The translations under genes were made by a program, and so were the position numbers. A stretch of 64,000 nucleotides of DNA from Struthio camelus. Lineage: Eukaryota > Chordata > Aves > Struthioniformes > Struthionidae. The stretch spans positions 3,844,001 through 3,908,000 of the forward strand of contig NC_090951.1 of NCBI RefSeq assembly GCF_040807025.1, in the 5' to 3' direction. The notes under the pieces are model-generated. The model did no database searches, was not told where the DNA came from, and saw nothing but the letters and a program-made list of their open reading frames with translations. Positions 1 to 13,040 of the stretch are shown piece by piece. Position 1 is the stretch's first letter, and each line of letters opens with the position of its first letter.

Positions 1-3000
1 AATTGAACAAATTCAATATTAATCTCCTCAAGTTGGGTCACAGAAACTCTAATTTGGGGATTTATTTGAAACATCCTTTCATGGCTGCTCTGATAGTGTT
101 CAGGCATCATTTATGCAGATCTGATCACCTCTGAAACATAGCAGAGCTAGAGGAGATGGAGAGAAAAAGCAAAGCACCAGTAGGATCAACTGTCAGCATT
201 TCACAAGGATGTGAAGAGCAGGTCTCACTGACCAACCAGGAAAGTGGTTCATAGAGGCAGTGTAACACTACTATTAAAAGAAACAAATAAAATCCCTGTC
301 ACTCTGGCTGAAGCTATGTGAACTGAAGTGTTTCCCAGTGGAAATCATTCATTGGATAGATCTGGGATACGCTTGCACAGATGCAAGCCATCCTTGCACA
401 GACATGAGCATCCCTCTCTCTGATAAGAAGATCAGAGCTACCACTTTTCTCACCCAAGACACGCTGGTAGGCCAAGAATCACCAAGGCCCTGTATTATGT
501 GCATATTATCATTTGGAAAATATGCACTTGACTCATTGTCTGAAGCTATTTTTTCCTCATGCCCATTGACATGTTTATGATTTTTTTTTTTTTTTAAACA
601 AGCAGCATACAAAGTTTGGCTTGGGGAAATGTTTGCAGCAACTTTGGCAAAGGTAACCTTAGCTTTGCCCTGTGCTTCCTGCAGGTCCGCCGAGGAACCT
701 GGCCTCCTAAACAATGGCCCTCAATGGCTTGACCTTTCCACGTTTCGGCTGCAAATCGCTGTGTACACACACATCGACTGTACTTTCTCAGCCTCAATTG
801 TTTGAAACTCCCTGAAAACTTCCTATTAAGCAAATGGTTTAAAATGATCCCATCATTCTCCCTCCCCCACCTGCTCGGTATCTACAAAACAACTCGATTA
901 GTACAACTAGTAAAAATCTCTACAATGGTGGTACAGTGTTATTTCCTGCTCTCACACATGATAATGTTGCACCCCATCCTAACTTGGAAAAAGCTGGGTA
1001 ACTGCTGCTCTTCAAGATTTGCTGTGGAGCTTTCACTCCACAAAACTAAATCTGGAAAAAGTGACAGCACTGTGACATCCAGCTCAGCATGTTTTATCTT
1101 CTTCCTCTGTGACACAGTTGCAGCTGAACACCTGAAAGCCCATGTGCTTGCAGTTGAGTTTGACAGCGGGCGAGTGCTCTGCATCTGTTTCAGCACAAAG
1201 TGAAACAGTTCGGTAATGTGCATGTAAAGAGAGTAGGGATCTTCACGCAGTGCTCAAGGCTTCTTTAGCTGCACCGCCTTGGTTGCTAGAGCATGTACCC
1301 TGTGTGATCTGGCCAGTGTTTGTTCCCTGCATGACAGCTGCAGGATGAAGCAAGCACTATTGCACCGATAGCATTGGTCAAACTGTGAATGCAGCAGGAT
1401 GGTCACTATTGGTGATTCACTTTGGTTCAGATGAATTTTTAAGATTGATGGATCTAAACACTGCAGGAGGGTGAAAAACTTCTCTAAACCAACAAAAGCT
1501 GGAGATAATGTTTTAGCTCGTTAAGGCTGCTAATTGGGCTGAACTGAGAAAGGCTTGGAGGAGAGACAAACCTGGAAGGGTCACACAGGGGTCATAGATA
1601 AAATAGCAGGAAGGCATCAGGAACAAAAGTGAGAGGATTGGAGCAAGCGGGAAGGAAGTATAGGCACCGGGAGCTTATTGCCTGGTTTTAGCCACCTGAA
1701 AAGTCAGGATCTGGGCTGCAGTCACCCTCTGGATATGCTGTTCTGCCCTGACAGCAAAGGGATCCAGTTAGCTTAACGCAGGACACCCTGAGCTGTTGTA
1801 TCTGTCTGCTGCTGTGTGCCTTATCCTTACTCCCACATTCCTCCCTACCAGCACTTTTCACAGGAAAATAGTCCTCTCAGTCTTGCAGAAGAATCGAGGC
1901 ACAGGACAGGGGTCATTGGCTCACTGTTGGGGAAAAGGAGGATGTTGCAGCTTAACACCCCAACACTTGTTGTGGCCACAGAGAGAAGTCCCACCTTCAT
2001 CCCCAGGAGAGGCCAAGGTCTATTAGCTGTAGCTCCTTTTGGTGGCTGATCTTGCTTCACTGGAGACCCATAGCATTGTAGCAAAACAAGAAAGAGCAGA
2101 AATGGGTCTGTCCTGCAGAAACCTTCCTTCTTTGAGGCCGGTCCTTCTACAGGACTGTCCTCAGAACATCTTCCTGGAGGTGGGAGTGAAGGAGGGATGC
2201 AGAGTGAGGAGCTGCTGCTCGAAAGCAGCCCTGGTACACCTGGTCATCCTTTGCTGAACTCGATTGGTTTTCTTTCTTTTCTTTTTTTTACCTCCTTTTG
2301 CAGAGGAGTTGGGTAGGTCTTGATTCCTGCGTCTCTGGCTCCCGTGTGTACCCTTGACTGAACTTGTGTGCTCAGATTTCATTTGGGTGAGGAGGTGAAT
2401 GTCTCTTTAAGCAGAGGTGGGTACAGGTGTTGGCATGTCTGGACTTTGCAGAGTCCGAGGAAGACTGCTCAGCAAACTCTTCAGCAGTCTCCTGTAGTTC
2501 AGTCCGTTTTGTCTTTCCAATAATTAAAAATACATGTGTATACTCCAGTCCTCTGTAAAGTTAAAAGCAGAAGGCTAAACCTGTATATGAAAAACTGTAA
2601 GAGAACTTCTTCCAGAAATCTGAAGCTAAGGTCCTAAGTGAAGTGATGCCACTTACAAGATTTAATTTGTCCAGGAGCATCCAACCTGCAGCTCCAATTC
2701 CCATGCCAGTTCCCCGGCTGTAACAGCAGTGAGACAACAAGAGCTGCTGGGTGTGATGTTTCTGGGTCACTTTGGGATCTGACCACACGATCAGCCAGGT
2801 CTAATCCTGCTAGAGAGTACTGAAGCCACTGGAAATGACCCTGGACTTCCTTCTTCCTTGGCTTTCCAAAACAGGCACTTAAGTCTTGGTCGAATGAAGC
2901 GTATGTGGCTTCAGCAGGCAGGGTGGTCAGTCCCTCTTCTTGTATCCCTAGTCCATAATTCTGCTTTCTTTTTAATGCACAGATCAATCCACTGTCACGC

Positions 3001-3734
3001 TCTGGGGAATCCTATCATATTTTGGTAAAATAGCTCTCCTGCTCTGAATGGTGATTTTTTTAAAAAGAATACTGGGATTATCAAGATTTGGATTAGCAAG
3101 CAATTTCCTGAGTTTCTCAACATCATAAATGAGGTCAAAAAGGTCTTTTTGAATGGAACCCATTAATCTCCTTGTTGTTAGCAAGGAAATGTTGAAAAGT
3201 GCAGGTGTTAACAGTCGCTGTGTTATTTTTGGGAGAATGTGAACTGAAACACTCACAGGAAGCGTAGTATTCCCCTGCCAGCATCCTGGAGTATTATTTT
3301 AGGCAGCAGAACTAAGGGTTATGTGCAGGATTATGCTTTCATCACACCTTTAGGGCTAGAGCACTTTGTCTGCAAGAATTTTGCATGGAGCATTTCTTTT
3401 TTCTTCTGTTTTTTGAAAATTAAAATAATCACTGTGGTCCCTGTTCACCAGAACACTGCGATGCAACTTGTGGATAAAAGCGGAATGGAAACTGGTGGCA
3501 AGTAGAGCAGCTTCCTGTTGTGGCGATCCGAAGGGATCGCTTCAGCGCGCTTTGAAATACAGCAAAGCGGGGACATTCATTCCCCAAGCTGCTCTTTGAT
3601 AGACTTCTTCAGCAAAGCCTTTTTTTTCAGATATGCTACTGAAAATGAGCCCAGATAGGAGCTTTTGGATCTGGATCCAGCACCCAGCCTGTTTGCTAAC
3701 TTTAGGATGAAATCCTGGAATAGGTGCAACTAAC
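1..3734. other. Non-coding upstream DNA, no gene seen
   Basis: This is mixed-composition intergenic sequence. Every open frame here is short and has no recognisable domain. A T-rich run at 582-595 and short A/T homopolymers are the only low-complexity features. I see no clear repeat family. Confidence 0.6.
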
Positions 3735-3873
3735 AAATGGGAAGGGATTGGGCATATGTGGAGGTGAAATGATATGCTGAAGGTCACAGAGTGCCTCGGT
3801 AGCGGAGCAAAAATGAAATGAGAGGTTTGGGCTCTTGGAGTGCTCTAACCATCAGACCGCTGCTGCATCTTGC
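3735..3873 (-). repeat. MIR/CORE-SINE fossil
   Basis: Read on the plus strand it has the classic antisense MIR order. AAGGTCACAGAGTGCC is followed by a degraded 'aggtttgggctcttggagtgctctaaccatcagacc' stretch. The element is therefore on the minus strand, covers most of a MIR body and is heavily diverged. Confidence 0.7.
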
Positions 3874-6800
3874 TACAGACGTTTTCCCCTAATTGCAATC
3901 CCAAGCCCTGTAGCTAAAGCAAAATCCATAACCTCACAGCAACAACGCAGGCTTGTGTTTCAGGCCCATGTCTAAATTTGTTTACTAATTGAAAGGTTTC
4001 CAAAGCATGTGAACTTCCCTGCGTACAGCAGACAGAGCTGTAATACATTCTGATAGCAAAGAAAATAGGGAAAGGGAATAAAATAGAGGAAAGCCAGGCA
4101 AATTTATGTTAATTGTAATGAATAGTAAATAAAGCAACCTGACTGCTGTGAAACACTGTTTTCTAAGTATTGATGCCTATTATATTGTGGCTGTGGAATT
4201 GCTTGTTCTTGCAAAGAATGACCTTACGTGGATGCCTCTGCATAACCAGACGAAGTTAACAAAGCCACATTATAGGGTAAATGTCAGGCAGCACTGGTGG
4301 CTGAGTGAATGTGCTGGCTAGGGAAACTTTCCCCAGTGACATGAGACAGTTATAAAAAGAATCAACTCCATAGGGATTTATAGGGAAGTCATCCAGGATC
4401 ACTCAAGAAATTAATGACCCTCAAAGATGGAGGGCTTGATGTTCTTCTCTGGTGCAAAAACATTGAGCAGAGGAGCAAAGTCACCCCAAACCTTCCCACT
4501 ATTTGTTTTGGTTTGTGTTCTTGTTTTTATAGAGCTGTTACTGGAGTATATCAGCTCTCCAGCCAATACAACTGGTAAGCAAAGACAACCCATACCCTGA
4601 GCTTTTCCCCATCAGCCAATTCAAATCTCTAAGATATAAGCGAACAAAAATCACAGGAATTCACTTTCACCTCCACCATCCTGTCTTGGGCTATTTTTCT
4701 TGGGTTTTTTGTTTGTTTTTGTTTTTAGGGTTTATGGACTTTTGTCTAACAAAGGAGGCCCAACTTTTAAATGCTGCAGAAATGTTCTTGGCCATACAAA
4801 ATGCATTTGAGCTTTGCTCCAGTGTTGCCTGTAGACTTTAATTCAGCTGATGTGATTTCTGCATGGTTACTAAGTTTGCAGATATAACTTAAGGTGAACG
4901 AGTGTGTAGATTAGCATTGCTTTGATAACTACCCAATTTGTACCCAGTTACTGTAATTGCACGACTAATTAGGCACATAATAGGACTCTCCAGGTTTCAG
5001 TGCAGACCTATACATCCCAGAAGAAGCTAGGTCTGTGGTCACATATTTATCCAGCAGAGAATAAGGGTCCCAGTAAACTCCCAAAAATATAGTGATGGCA
5101 ACTCTATAACCCAACCCAAATATCTCAGCGGGTACTTTTTCCCCCAGATATAATAGGCCAATAGGTGACTCAATCTTTAAGCCTCTCTCTACTCACTTAA
5201 TTAGTTTGTTAAATATTGTTTCCCTAGGTGATGGAATCTAAGCAGAGTAGACCGGGCAAGCATCCTAGCCCGCTAGCCCCATAGTGCCCCTGATAGGGGA
5301 ACTAGCGATCGCTGCTCACTAAAAGGCAAAGGGAGGATAAATTCCCAGCAACCAAAGTCATAAATACTCGCTTTCACCTTAAATGGGATTAGTAAGATAC
5401 TCCCTTCTCTTAAATGCACTAATTTAAAATAATGCACTAACTCCCTAGCACATATTTTTTTTTTACCTGACATCTGTTCAAACATCTGCTCAGCAGGGCA
5501 AGAATGAATCATATTACACTGATTATATTTGCTTAATTCTACCATGTAGTCTTTGATCCACATCAGGTCGACATGCCTAGCCAGATACCGCGAAAACCAA
5601 ACTTCAATCTGTGTGTTATTGTGCCGAACAATTACAATAAAAGGCCCAGACCTTGGCTGTTGGCTATATCGACACGGCGAGAAGAAAAGCCATTTCTGGT
5701 TTGCAGGCTGCTATTTCCAAACAGCTGGCATCTGTAGGGAGAAAGCTTTTGCCTCTCGCTCGTTGCTGAGGCTTATGCCCACGAAGGGGAGTCTGTAATA
5801 GAGCTTTATTGAGCTTTATTTAATGTGAGCGAGTTGCTGGTCCTGTGCGCAAGGTGGGCACCCAACAGCAGCAGGTCCCAGAGGGCCCAGTTCCCCACGC
5901 CGTCCCCCCAGGCTGTTTCTTCATCAGCTGTTCCAAAATCCTCGTTAAGGTTTTGGAAGGGGAAATCTTCTTTTCCTCATTACATCATTTCTAAAGGGAT
6001 GCTGCAGTAAGAAGAGGCTCACAGGCAATTTGATTTTCCTGTGTGTACCGTAACCTTTGGCATTCAGACTAATTGAGGTCTACATGCATGCGTGACAACT
6101 CTCCTGTGCTGCTATATAGGATTTCCAGCATGTGCCCTTTCCAAAGTGCTGTTTAGAGTAATCCCCTAGATGTGTGACTCAGAAGATTTCTTTTGATTAA
6201 AAAATAAAAGGAGGAGGAAAGAAGAATTAAAAATCACCTAAGCCCAATGATTCTATTCCATGGTTTTAATTAGGTGGTTGGGAGCATACCAAAATCAAGT
6301 TACCGCACATTTGGAAGCATCTCGGGCAGCTGTACAAATTACTTAGTTAAAACTAAAAGCTTCACAAATCCCATGGATTATGTGGAGGCCCAAGCTAAAG
6401 CTTCATGGGACGAGTCAGAAGAGGAAAAGCTGTTTTTATTTACATTTGTTAAAGTGCTCATCGTGGTAGAGTATACAATGCAGCAAGATGATAGTCTTCT
6501 CATACATAATTTTTTAATGTGTGTATATACAGCTTTTTTTCCTAAGATGGCATCAAAACTTTCGGAGTCTGACACAGTGAAAGGAAGAAACTTTGAACTG
6601 GAAAAGAAAGCTCAAAGGACCAAAATAATCTCTCTCTATGCAGTATGACTCAGTTGTTTTCCCCCAAAGTCTTCAGTGACGTCTTCTGATGGACTAGAGA
6701 TGTTCCTATGCTGATACTCCTTATGGGAAAGTTCCCTGCACCTAAAATGAGGGGCAATTTACCCAAAGAGCTTGGGTAGGTGAGTTTAATAAAGGCACGT

Positions 6801-8164
6801 TATAGAGAGATACTTCAATTTTTTCTGTGCGAGAAACTCATCCAATAGGTAGGAGTACGCAGAAAGGGCTGCTGCAAAAGTTAATCTGGTGAAGGAACTC
6901 ACCCTTCTCTGGGTTGTGTGCGAATATGCAGAATTTCCATGGCAGTCAATAGGAGTCGCATCTGTGGTTCCAAGGGTCTAACATGGCACAAAAGGTGGGA
7001 AGGCACACGAACGCTTTGAGTTGAGGCTATTTCTTCATTGTAGGGGGATAAAGGAGGACTTACTGAGATACGTCCTCCATTTAGTAGAAGGGCAAATACG
7101 TATAGCCAGCCAGCCACAAACGTATTTAAGCAGTAAAACTAGAAAGAGGTTGCCAGCCACTGGAGGACTGACACCCAGGAAAATTCTTCTAACCAGGCCA
7201 GGTAACGTCCTTCATAAGTGACGCCTGGGAAATTTAGGAAAGGGGCTGTTTGTCAGGGTACATAGGATGCCAAGTAACGGCAGCGGATGAGCCCATAGGC
7301 TGGGCCTCACAGATTCTTTTGATGTCAGTTGGGCTTGGTGCTTCCTAGAGCTGCTCATAACTTTTCTTCCTTTCCATTTTTGCTGCGCCCTTTCTAGCGA
7401 TGCTTTCAAAAAGATCAGCCCCTAACTGATTAAAATGAAAATAAATGACAGAAAAAGCCAAAAGAGAGGTTATGCTGCAGAAATGCTCTTGGCATTCCTT
7501 TTTTTTTTTTTCCACCAATAAAAAGGGGAAAATAAAATCCACACCCAGCAAAAGCAAATGACTTCTCACAAATGTCTTTGGTTAGTCAAAGCTTCATTGT
7601 CTGGGAAGAGGGAAAATATGTGCTGAATAGTTTCCAGCTAGTTTTAATTGGGATATCACTTGCTGATGTTCCTTAAAGGTTTATGTCAGGGTCACCTAGT
7701 GCAGACGATGAGTAGCCTTTCGTAGCGTCAGTACAAGTCCAAGGCAAATAACTATGAATGTTATCATCCTTTTTGCTCCCAGTCGTAATGTGTCGGGGAG
7801 CCTCGAGTGAGCAGAGGAGGGAAGGAGGGAGTGGAGGATGGGCCTGATGCTCGCTCTAGGCGCTGCATGAGTTTCTTCACATAATCTTGATGTGCTTGGG
7901 TGTTTTCCCAAGCCAAGTTTCCTTGCTTTTGTCCTGTTCCCCTCCTCCTTTCCTGATGTGGTTCACAAAAAAACCTCTGTTTATTATGCCTAAGATGTCT
8001 TATAAACAAGCCAGGAGGTCTGTAGGAATTTGTTAACGCTCTGCTGGTACCTGCTGGTCTCTCGTGTTTGGATGGCAGCATTAACTGCTCACAAATCAGA
8101 CCTGTCTCTGGGCTTTATTGGCTTATGAGCGTCGAGCTTCCTATGCCAAAGCAGTTGTGATAGC
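3874..8164. other. Non-coding DNA with candidate conserved blocks
   Basis: No coding exon is recognised. Two stretches (about 5240-5830 and 6230-6660) look more constrained than their surroundings, with mixed composition, intact CpGs inside AT-rich DNA and clustered transcription-factor-like words such as GAACAATTACAATAAAAG (near 5627) and TTTTAATTAGGTGG. The open frame across 6274-6648 has no ATG at its 5' end and no recognised domain. Confidence 0.45.
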
Positions 8165-8262
8165 CACAGAATAATTCGGGTTGGAAGGGACTTCTGGAGG
8201 TCGTCTGGTCCCGTTCAAAGCAGGACCAGCTTTGAAGTTGCATCAGGGATATCATATGTTTT
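8158..8262 (-). repeat. CR1 LINE 3' end
   Basis: The plus strand reads ACAGAATAATTCGGGTTGG, then AGGGACTTCTGGAGGTC and TTCAAAGCAGGACCAGC. This is the reverse complement of the bird-type CR1 tail (TTTGAGCAGG...GACCTCC...CTTCCAACC...ATTATTCT). Only about 100 bases are confidently assigned, so it is a 5'-truncated copy on the minus strand, as is usual for CR1. Confidence 0.85.
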
Positions 8263-9938
8263 ATAGACAGGCATCGCACTGGAAAATCTTCCACCAGAGT
8301 TGGCAGTAATTGGCTTCTTTCTGGCAGGAGGGCCAAGCACTTTAAGCATCCCAGAAAGCCAGATGGTTTTCTCAGTCCCTGGAGTGATCTCTCCAGGCTG
8401 GGCTGGAGGTAGCTCAGCAGAGCAGCACGGTGGATTGAAGCTTTCATTCCTGGTTCCAGAGAGTAACACTCAAAACACCTACAGTTAATGCCCGGCTCGT
8501 GGGGAGGGAAAAATTAAATATTAATGAAAAGCAAAGATCAGTTGGCCAGTTAAATCATTTGAAAGCAAAGCAGATGCAAAGGGATGACAGTTTCTTCCTT
8601 GTCTGCTGGCCAATTCTCTTCCTCAGGATTTCAATTACAAACCTCAATGCCTAAAGGTGGCAGGAAAGGCTTAAATTGTTCCACGCAGAACTGCAGCTCA
8701 GATTGAAGAAATGTATTTATTTTTCCTGACGAGGATGGGGTCACGGTGATTTCTCCTCACTGGGTTCCTCACCATGAATGTGCTACAGGGGGAAGCGTAG
8801 GCTCTTGTTGGGCTTCCAGAGCATTTACTTTGAAACCTTTTGCAATGCCTCTGAAAGTAAGAAAAATGTTCCCATTCATTAATGCTCTGATGCAAGAGGG
8901 AGCGAGAGGAGAAGGGGAGTGCATGGTCAACTAGAATAAATGCAGCATTTCTGGGATTAAAGGTAGAGGAAAGGCAGGGAGAACCGTCATTTTTCATGGG
9001 GAAAGAAAAGAATTAAACTTTAAAAGGAACGGGTTTGCCAGAGCTCAGTGTAGGCTTCTATTTTTATTATTCTAACTGTTGTGAGTTTAAAGTGATCTTC
9101 TAAGATTTATTTTAGTCTGTGGTTTTGGATTCTCAGTTGATAGCAGACCACCTTCAAAACGTAGGAAAACCCAGCCAAATCAAGCCACCACCTGTGTGCA
9201 GACCAGCCTGTGCAGTTGCTGGAAGGTGATCATAACCTTGGCAAGACGGAGGGAATGGCATCTCCATTGATCACAACTCCTCTGCCACATCTTTTCTCTG
9301 TCCTCTAAAAAACTCTCTATCGAGGCTTAAGGAGCCAATTCCCATCCTAATTTAAAAATATATGTATACAAAATAACAAAAAAAGATGATCTAAGATTTC
9401 TCCTACATTAGTGGATTCTCTAGGGGGCAATTTTGATGTCAGTAGAGTTTTTTGTGGTGGTGGAAAGAGACCACCAGCTTCTGTATGTGAACAGGAGGAC
9501 TGAAGACACCAGAACAGAGGTTCAGAAATGGGACTTTGGTGCAGCCAGGGATATGTCATGATCTCCCTTTGGCAGCTTCCTCTGTCCATCCTTATTGTCT
9601 TGTTGAAGAAACCAGATCGATCAGCCTCAAACCAGATTTGGCCCTAGGCTCCACCGATCTGCATGAAAAGTGCCTAGCAAATCCAGCAGCAAAATGAATT
9701 TTTGCAGCTTGCCAGCAAAAGCAAAGCCACTCTTGCATTCTTCATAGCCATGATTAGATGAAAATGGACTATGTGGAGCTATTCGTGTTGAAATCACCAA
9801 GGGCCTTATTAAATGTCTTTATTAAATTCCCATTTAACCTACATGTACAGGTAGAGCAAAGTGTCTATGTGCAGAAATCTGATTTGTCCCTCATAAACTG
9901 AGCTTGGCATTCGTTTTACAATCTGCAAAGACCTGATT
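8263..9938. other. Non-coding DNA, nothing recognised
   Basis: Open frames are short and unrelated to known domains. The first 200 bases may still contain diverged CR1 sequence. No other element was identified. Confidence 0.5.
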
Positions 9939-9987
9939 ATTTATTTATATATTATATATATATATATATATATGCACACACATATAT
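9939..9987. repeat. (TA)n / (CA) microsatellite
   Basis: ATTTATTTATATATT leads into a run of TA dinucleotides, then GCACACACATATAT. This is a simple compound repeat in AT-rich intergenic DNA. Confidence 0.85.
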
Positions 9988-12951
9988 TTCTTTAAAACAT
10001 GAGAAGAAACTTTCCTGTTTTTCTAGGCATTGAGACTTGCAGGAAATGTATCACCACATGGATTTTTTTTTTTAATTTTTCCAGGTCTGCAAGCACTTAA
10101 ACTCTGATACAGAGCCCTCTCTTTACCAGTGCACACCCATCTGATTTTACCCATGTTGTTCAACGTACATTATATCACTAGAAAGTAATTGTAGGTAAAA
10201 GTGACAGGACCTGGCAGTAAGATCTCACCCAGTGAGTGGCTTCTTGCTCTAGTTTTGCTTTCAACAAGCTTATTAAGCGTTAAAAGAATCGAACTAGAAA
10301 TTTCCAAGAAAAAAAGAATTAATCTCTCATAATAAACATACCATTATTCTGAGCTCTAGTAGGGACTGAGACATCAAAGAGGCTTTTTATTTAAGCTCAA
10401 AAAGAAATCGCAGGGAGACGGTGATCCAACACCTGATCCTGAAGTATTCTATGCTGTGTGGGCCCGCATCCAGCTGAAATTTTGTCAGCAGCAATTTTTT
10501 CCATTGGGCTGGGTCCTGCAGGAGTAACTTTACTGAAAGTAATAGGAATTTGTAAGGGCATACCTTGTGTCTGCCCGAGTTGCCAGGCTGGAGGAATCAA
10601 AGCCTGCTGCCTGTGCTAGTGCCTGGAGTGATTGGCACCTGTCACTCACCGGGAGGTGGCAACATCTTCGTTTTGGACAGGAGATCCCTAGCCAAAGATA
10701 GAAGAAGAGGAGACAGTTTGATAAGGAGAGGAATAAAGAAAGAAGATCCTCTTAAAGAGGAGGTAGGCAGAGCTAAAAATTACTTATTTAAGTGTTGGGT
10801 CACAGGCATGCAAGATGAATCTGGAGAGGGTGGAGCAATGGTGAAGAGATGAGGCAGAGCTGGGATTTTCCCTTGGTGGTATATGCATACATGTTTTGCA
10901 ATATGGAAAAATGAATTGGTGCCTTCCACATGCTTCTCATGGCCCTAATTCCAACCTCTATAACCACCAGTCTCAGTAAGACGGGGGGAGGCCCCTTTGG
11001 CCCCAAGAGCCCATGGGGCCATGCTGTCGACAGGGAGATGCTTGGTCCCTGCCTCGAGTCGGTGTGCAAGTGTGACCCCTCACGCAGGCTGTGCTAATGG
11101 GGCAGCAAATGCCCAGGGGGCTCCTTAAGGTGCCTATCACCGCTGCTCCTGGCCTTCCTGTAAGAGATGCTGCTCTCAGATGCGTTTGCGTGCTTCTGAG
11201 GTTAAACCCTTGCCATTCTTCGGGGTGGGATTATCAAAGCCCTTGACACGGGCAGAATTCTGCTCCTGTTGAAGCCAATCGGCGATAGTAGGGGTAGCTC
11301 CAGTAACTGGGGGAATTAGCTCTAGGTGCATGCTGCAAGTTGCTTTTTGCTTAAAAATCAACACGCTTATTATTGTAAGTTTGAAGTGGGATGCTGCAAA
11401 AACATAAAAGCTCAGAAATCAAAGGTTTCCTGTTATAAATAATCCTATGTCCCTTAGGCATTGAAGGAGAAAATATAGCCAAGATTAGATTAAAAGATTT
11501 TGAGGGGGTTGTGTTTTTTTTTTCTTTTTAAAAAAAATTCTAAAAATAACCTGCTGGTGGGAGGTCGAGGTAAAGGTTTCTTTGCAGTTGTTTAAGAATA
11601 TATTTATTATCACAGAATGCCATTTTTTCTTCCTGGCATAAATGTTAACAACATGTATGTCTCCACTGCCAGGGCTCCAGAATCTCATGCAAACGGAGTT
11701 CCTTTTTCCAGAACACAAATTTCAGGCTTGTTAAAGCACAGTGAAAAATTGAGGTTTTTGATCTTTTTAAAAATCAATTGCAAAACATCGAGAACTTTAC
11801 AGGAATGAAAACAGAACGAGATCTAAAACTGCTAAAAGATTTTTTTAGTAATAAATACACCGATTTTATTCAACTCTACCTTTTTGTACATAGATTTGTA
11901 ATTCTCTCCCTGGGGGAAATGGCAACAGAGAGGGCACTGTTTGATTCTCCACTGTCTAATAAAATGCAGAGCTGTGGGAGGCTCATTGCTGCTTCGCCAG
12001 TGGGATTGGGGCTCGGAGCAGAGAGCTGAGGTGTAAGCTCCAAGTGTAAAATTTCATGTTAGCTGACGGTGAATTTTGTCTGCCATCTTTTCATCTAGTC
12101 ATTTCATACTGAGAGATCTTTCTTCAGCCCTCCACAGAAGATATTCAGCTTTGGGAACGTATTTTGTATCAGTGAAATCTGTCACTTTGCTATCTGTTTC
12201 CTTCTGTACATATGCATGAAAATGCTGATTTTTAAACACCATGCTTCTCCTGTCCCATTATAGACACTGCACTGATGAAGGCAAGGATAACTCGAGTTGG
12301 GAAGAATAGTTCAGGCCCTGGAAATGATGGCAGAACAGTGCTGGTTTATCCATTGTGCTCTGAACTGTGGCTATGCTTCTGCTGAAGGCACAGAAGGAAG
12401 CATTTTGACAAGTAATACGATAAACACGTCCATCCCCTAAGGTTGTGTTATACCTACGGCTGCCATGGCAAGACAAAGTTGGTTTAACTTGTAGTTAATG
12501 CTAAGAGAGCGAGTGAAACACTTGGAACCTATCTAAAAATATGTTTTGGCGTAGAAACATGTAATCCATGCAAGAAAAAAAGGGGTAACATTTCCATTTA
12601 TGAAAGGCATTTTACAGGGCAGCACTGAAAAGCTGCACAAGTCCTGTTAAACCTGAGCTTGTCAGAGCACCACAGCTTCGCCGCCCGTGAAGGTCATGAC
12701 GTGTGCTGACACGGCCCAGGTGGTTCACATCAAAGCAGAGCTAGTGATCACCTCCTTGGGGAGTGAGGCCTCCGCTCACCGCTGTGCCCTTATGATGTGC
12801 CTCTGCTGGATGGGTGGCTAGACTGGGCTAATATCAGAGGTCTTAAGACTGCTGCTCTCTTGCAAAGACTAGACATGAAAATAAGCTACGTTAAAGCTTA
12901 TTAGATTAATGGGAAACTTGGTGGTCCCATATGAGGATGCAAAAGATGCAG
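9988..12951. other. Non-coding DNA with faint old repeats
   Basis: No gene is seen. Around 10505-10555 (GGGTCCTGCAGGAGTAACTT) and 11250-11330 (GAATTCTGCTCCTGTTGAAG) there are words typical of an ancient dispersed sauropsid repeat, too decayed to define borders. A possible CTCF-like word (CCGGGAGGTGGC) lies near 10650. Confidence 0.4.
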
Positions 12952-13040
12952 GCCCTTGGCTCTACCATGATCTGCTCACTGGTCCTGGGCAAGTCCTTCA
13001 CCCCTGTTTCCACTTGTCCCTATTCTCTATCCCCAATGTA
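12952..13040 (+). repeat. MIR/CORE-SINE fossil
   Basis: The order GGCTCTACCATGATCTGCTC, then GGTCCTGGGCAAGTCCTTCA, then CCTGTTTCCACTTGTCCC matches the sense MIR core (CTCTGCCACT...CCTTGGGCAAGTCACTT...CTCAGTTTCC). The copy is diverged and lies on the plus strand. Confidence 0.65.

Noticed and set aside
6274-6648. 124-codon frame
   Set aside because: It starts at GTG, has no domain, and lies in sequence that looks regulatory.
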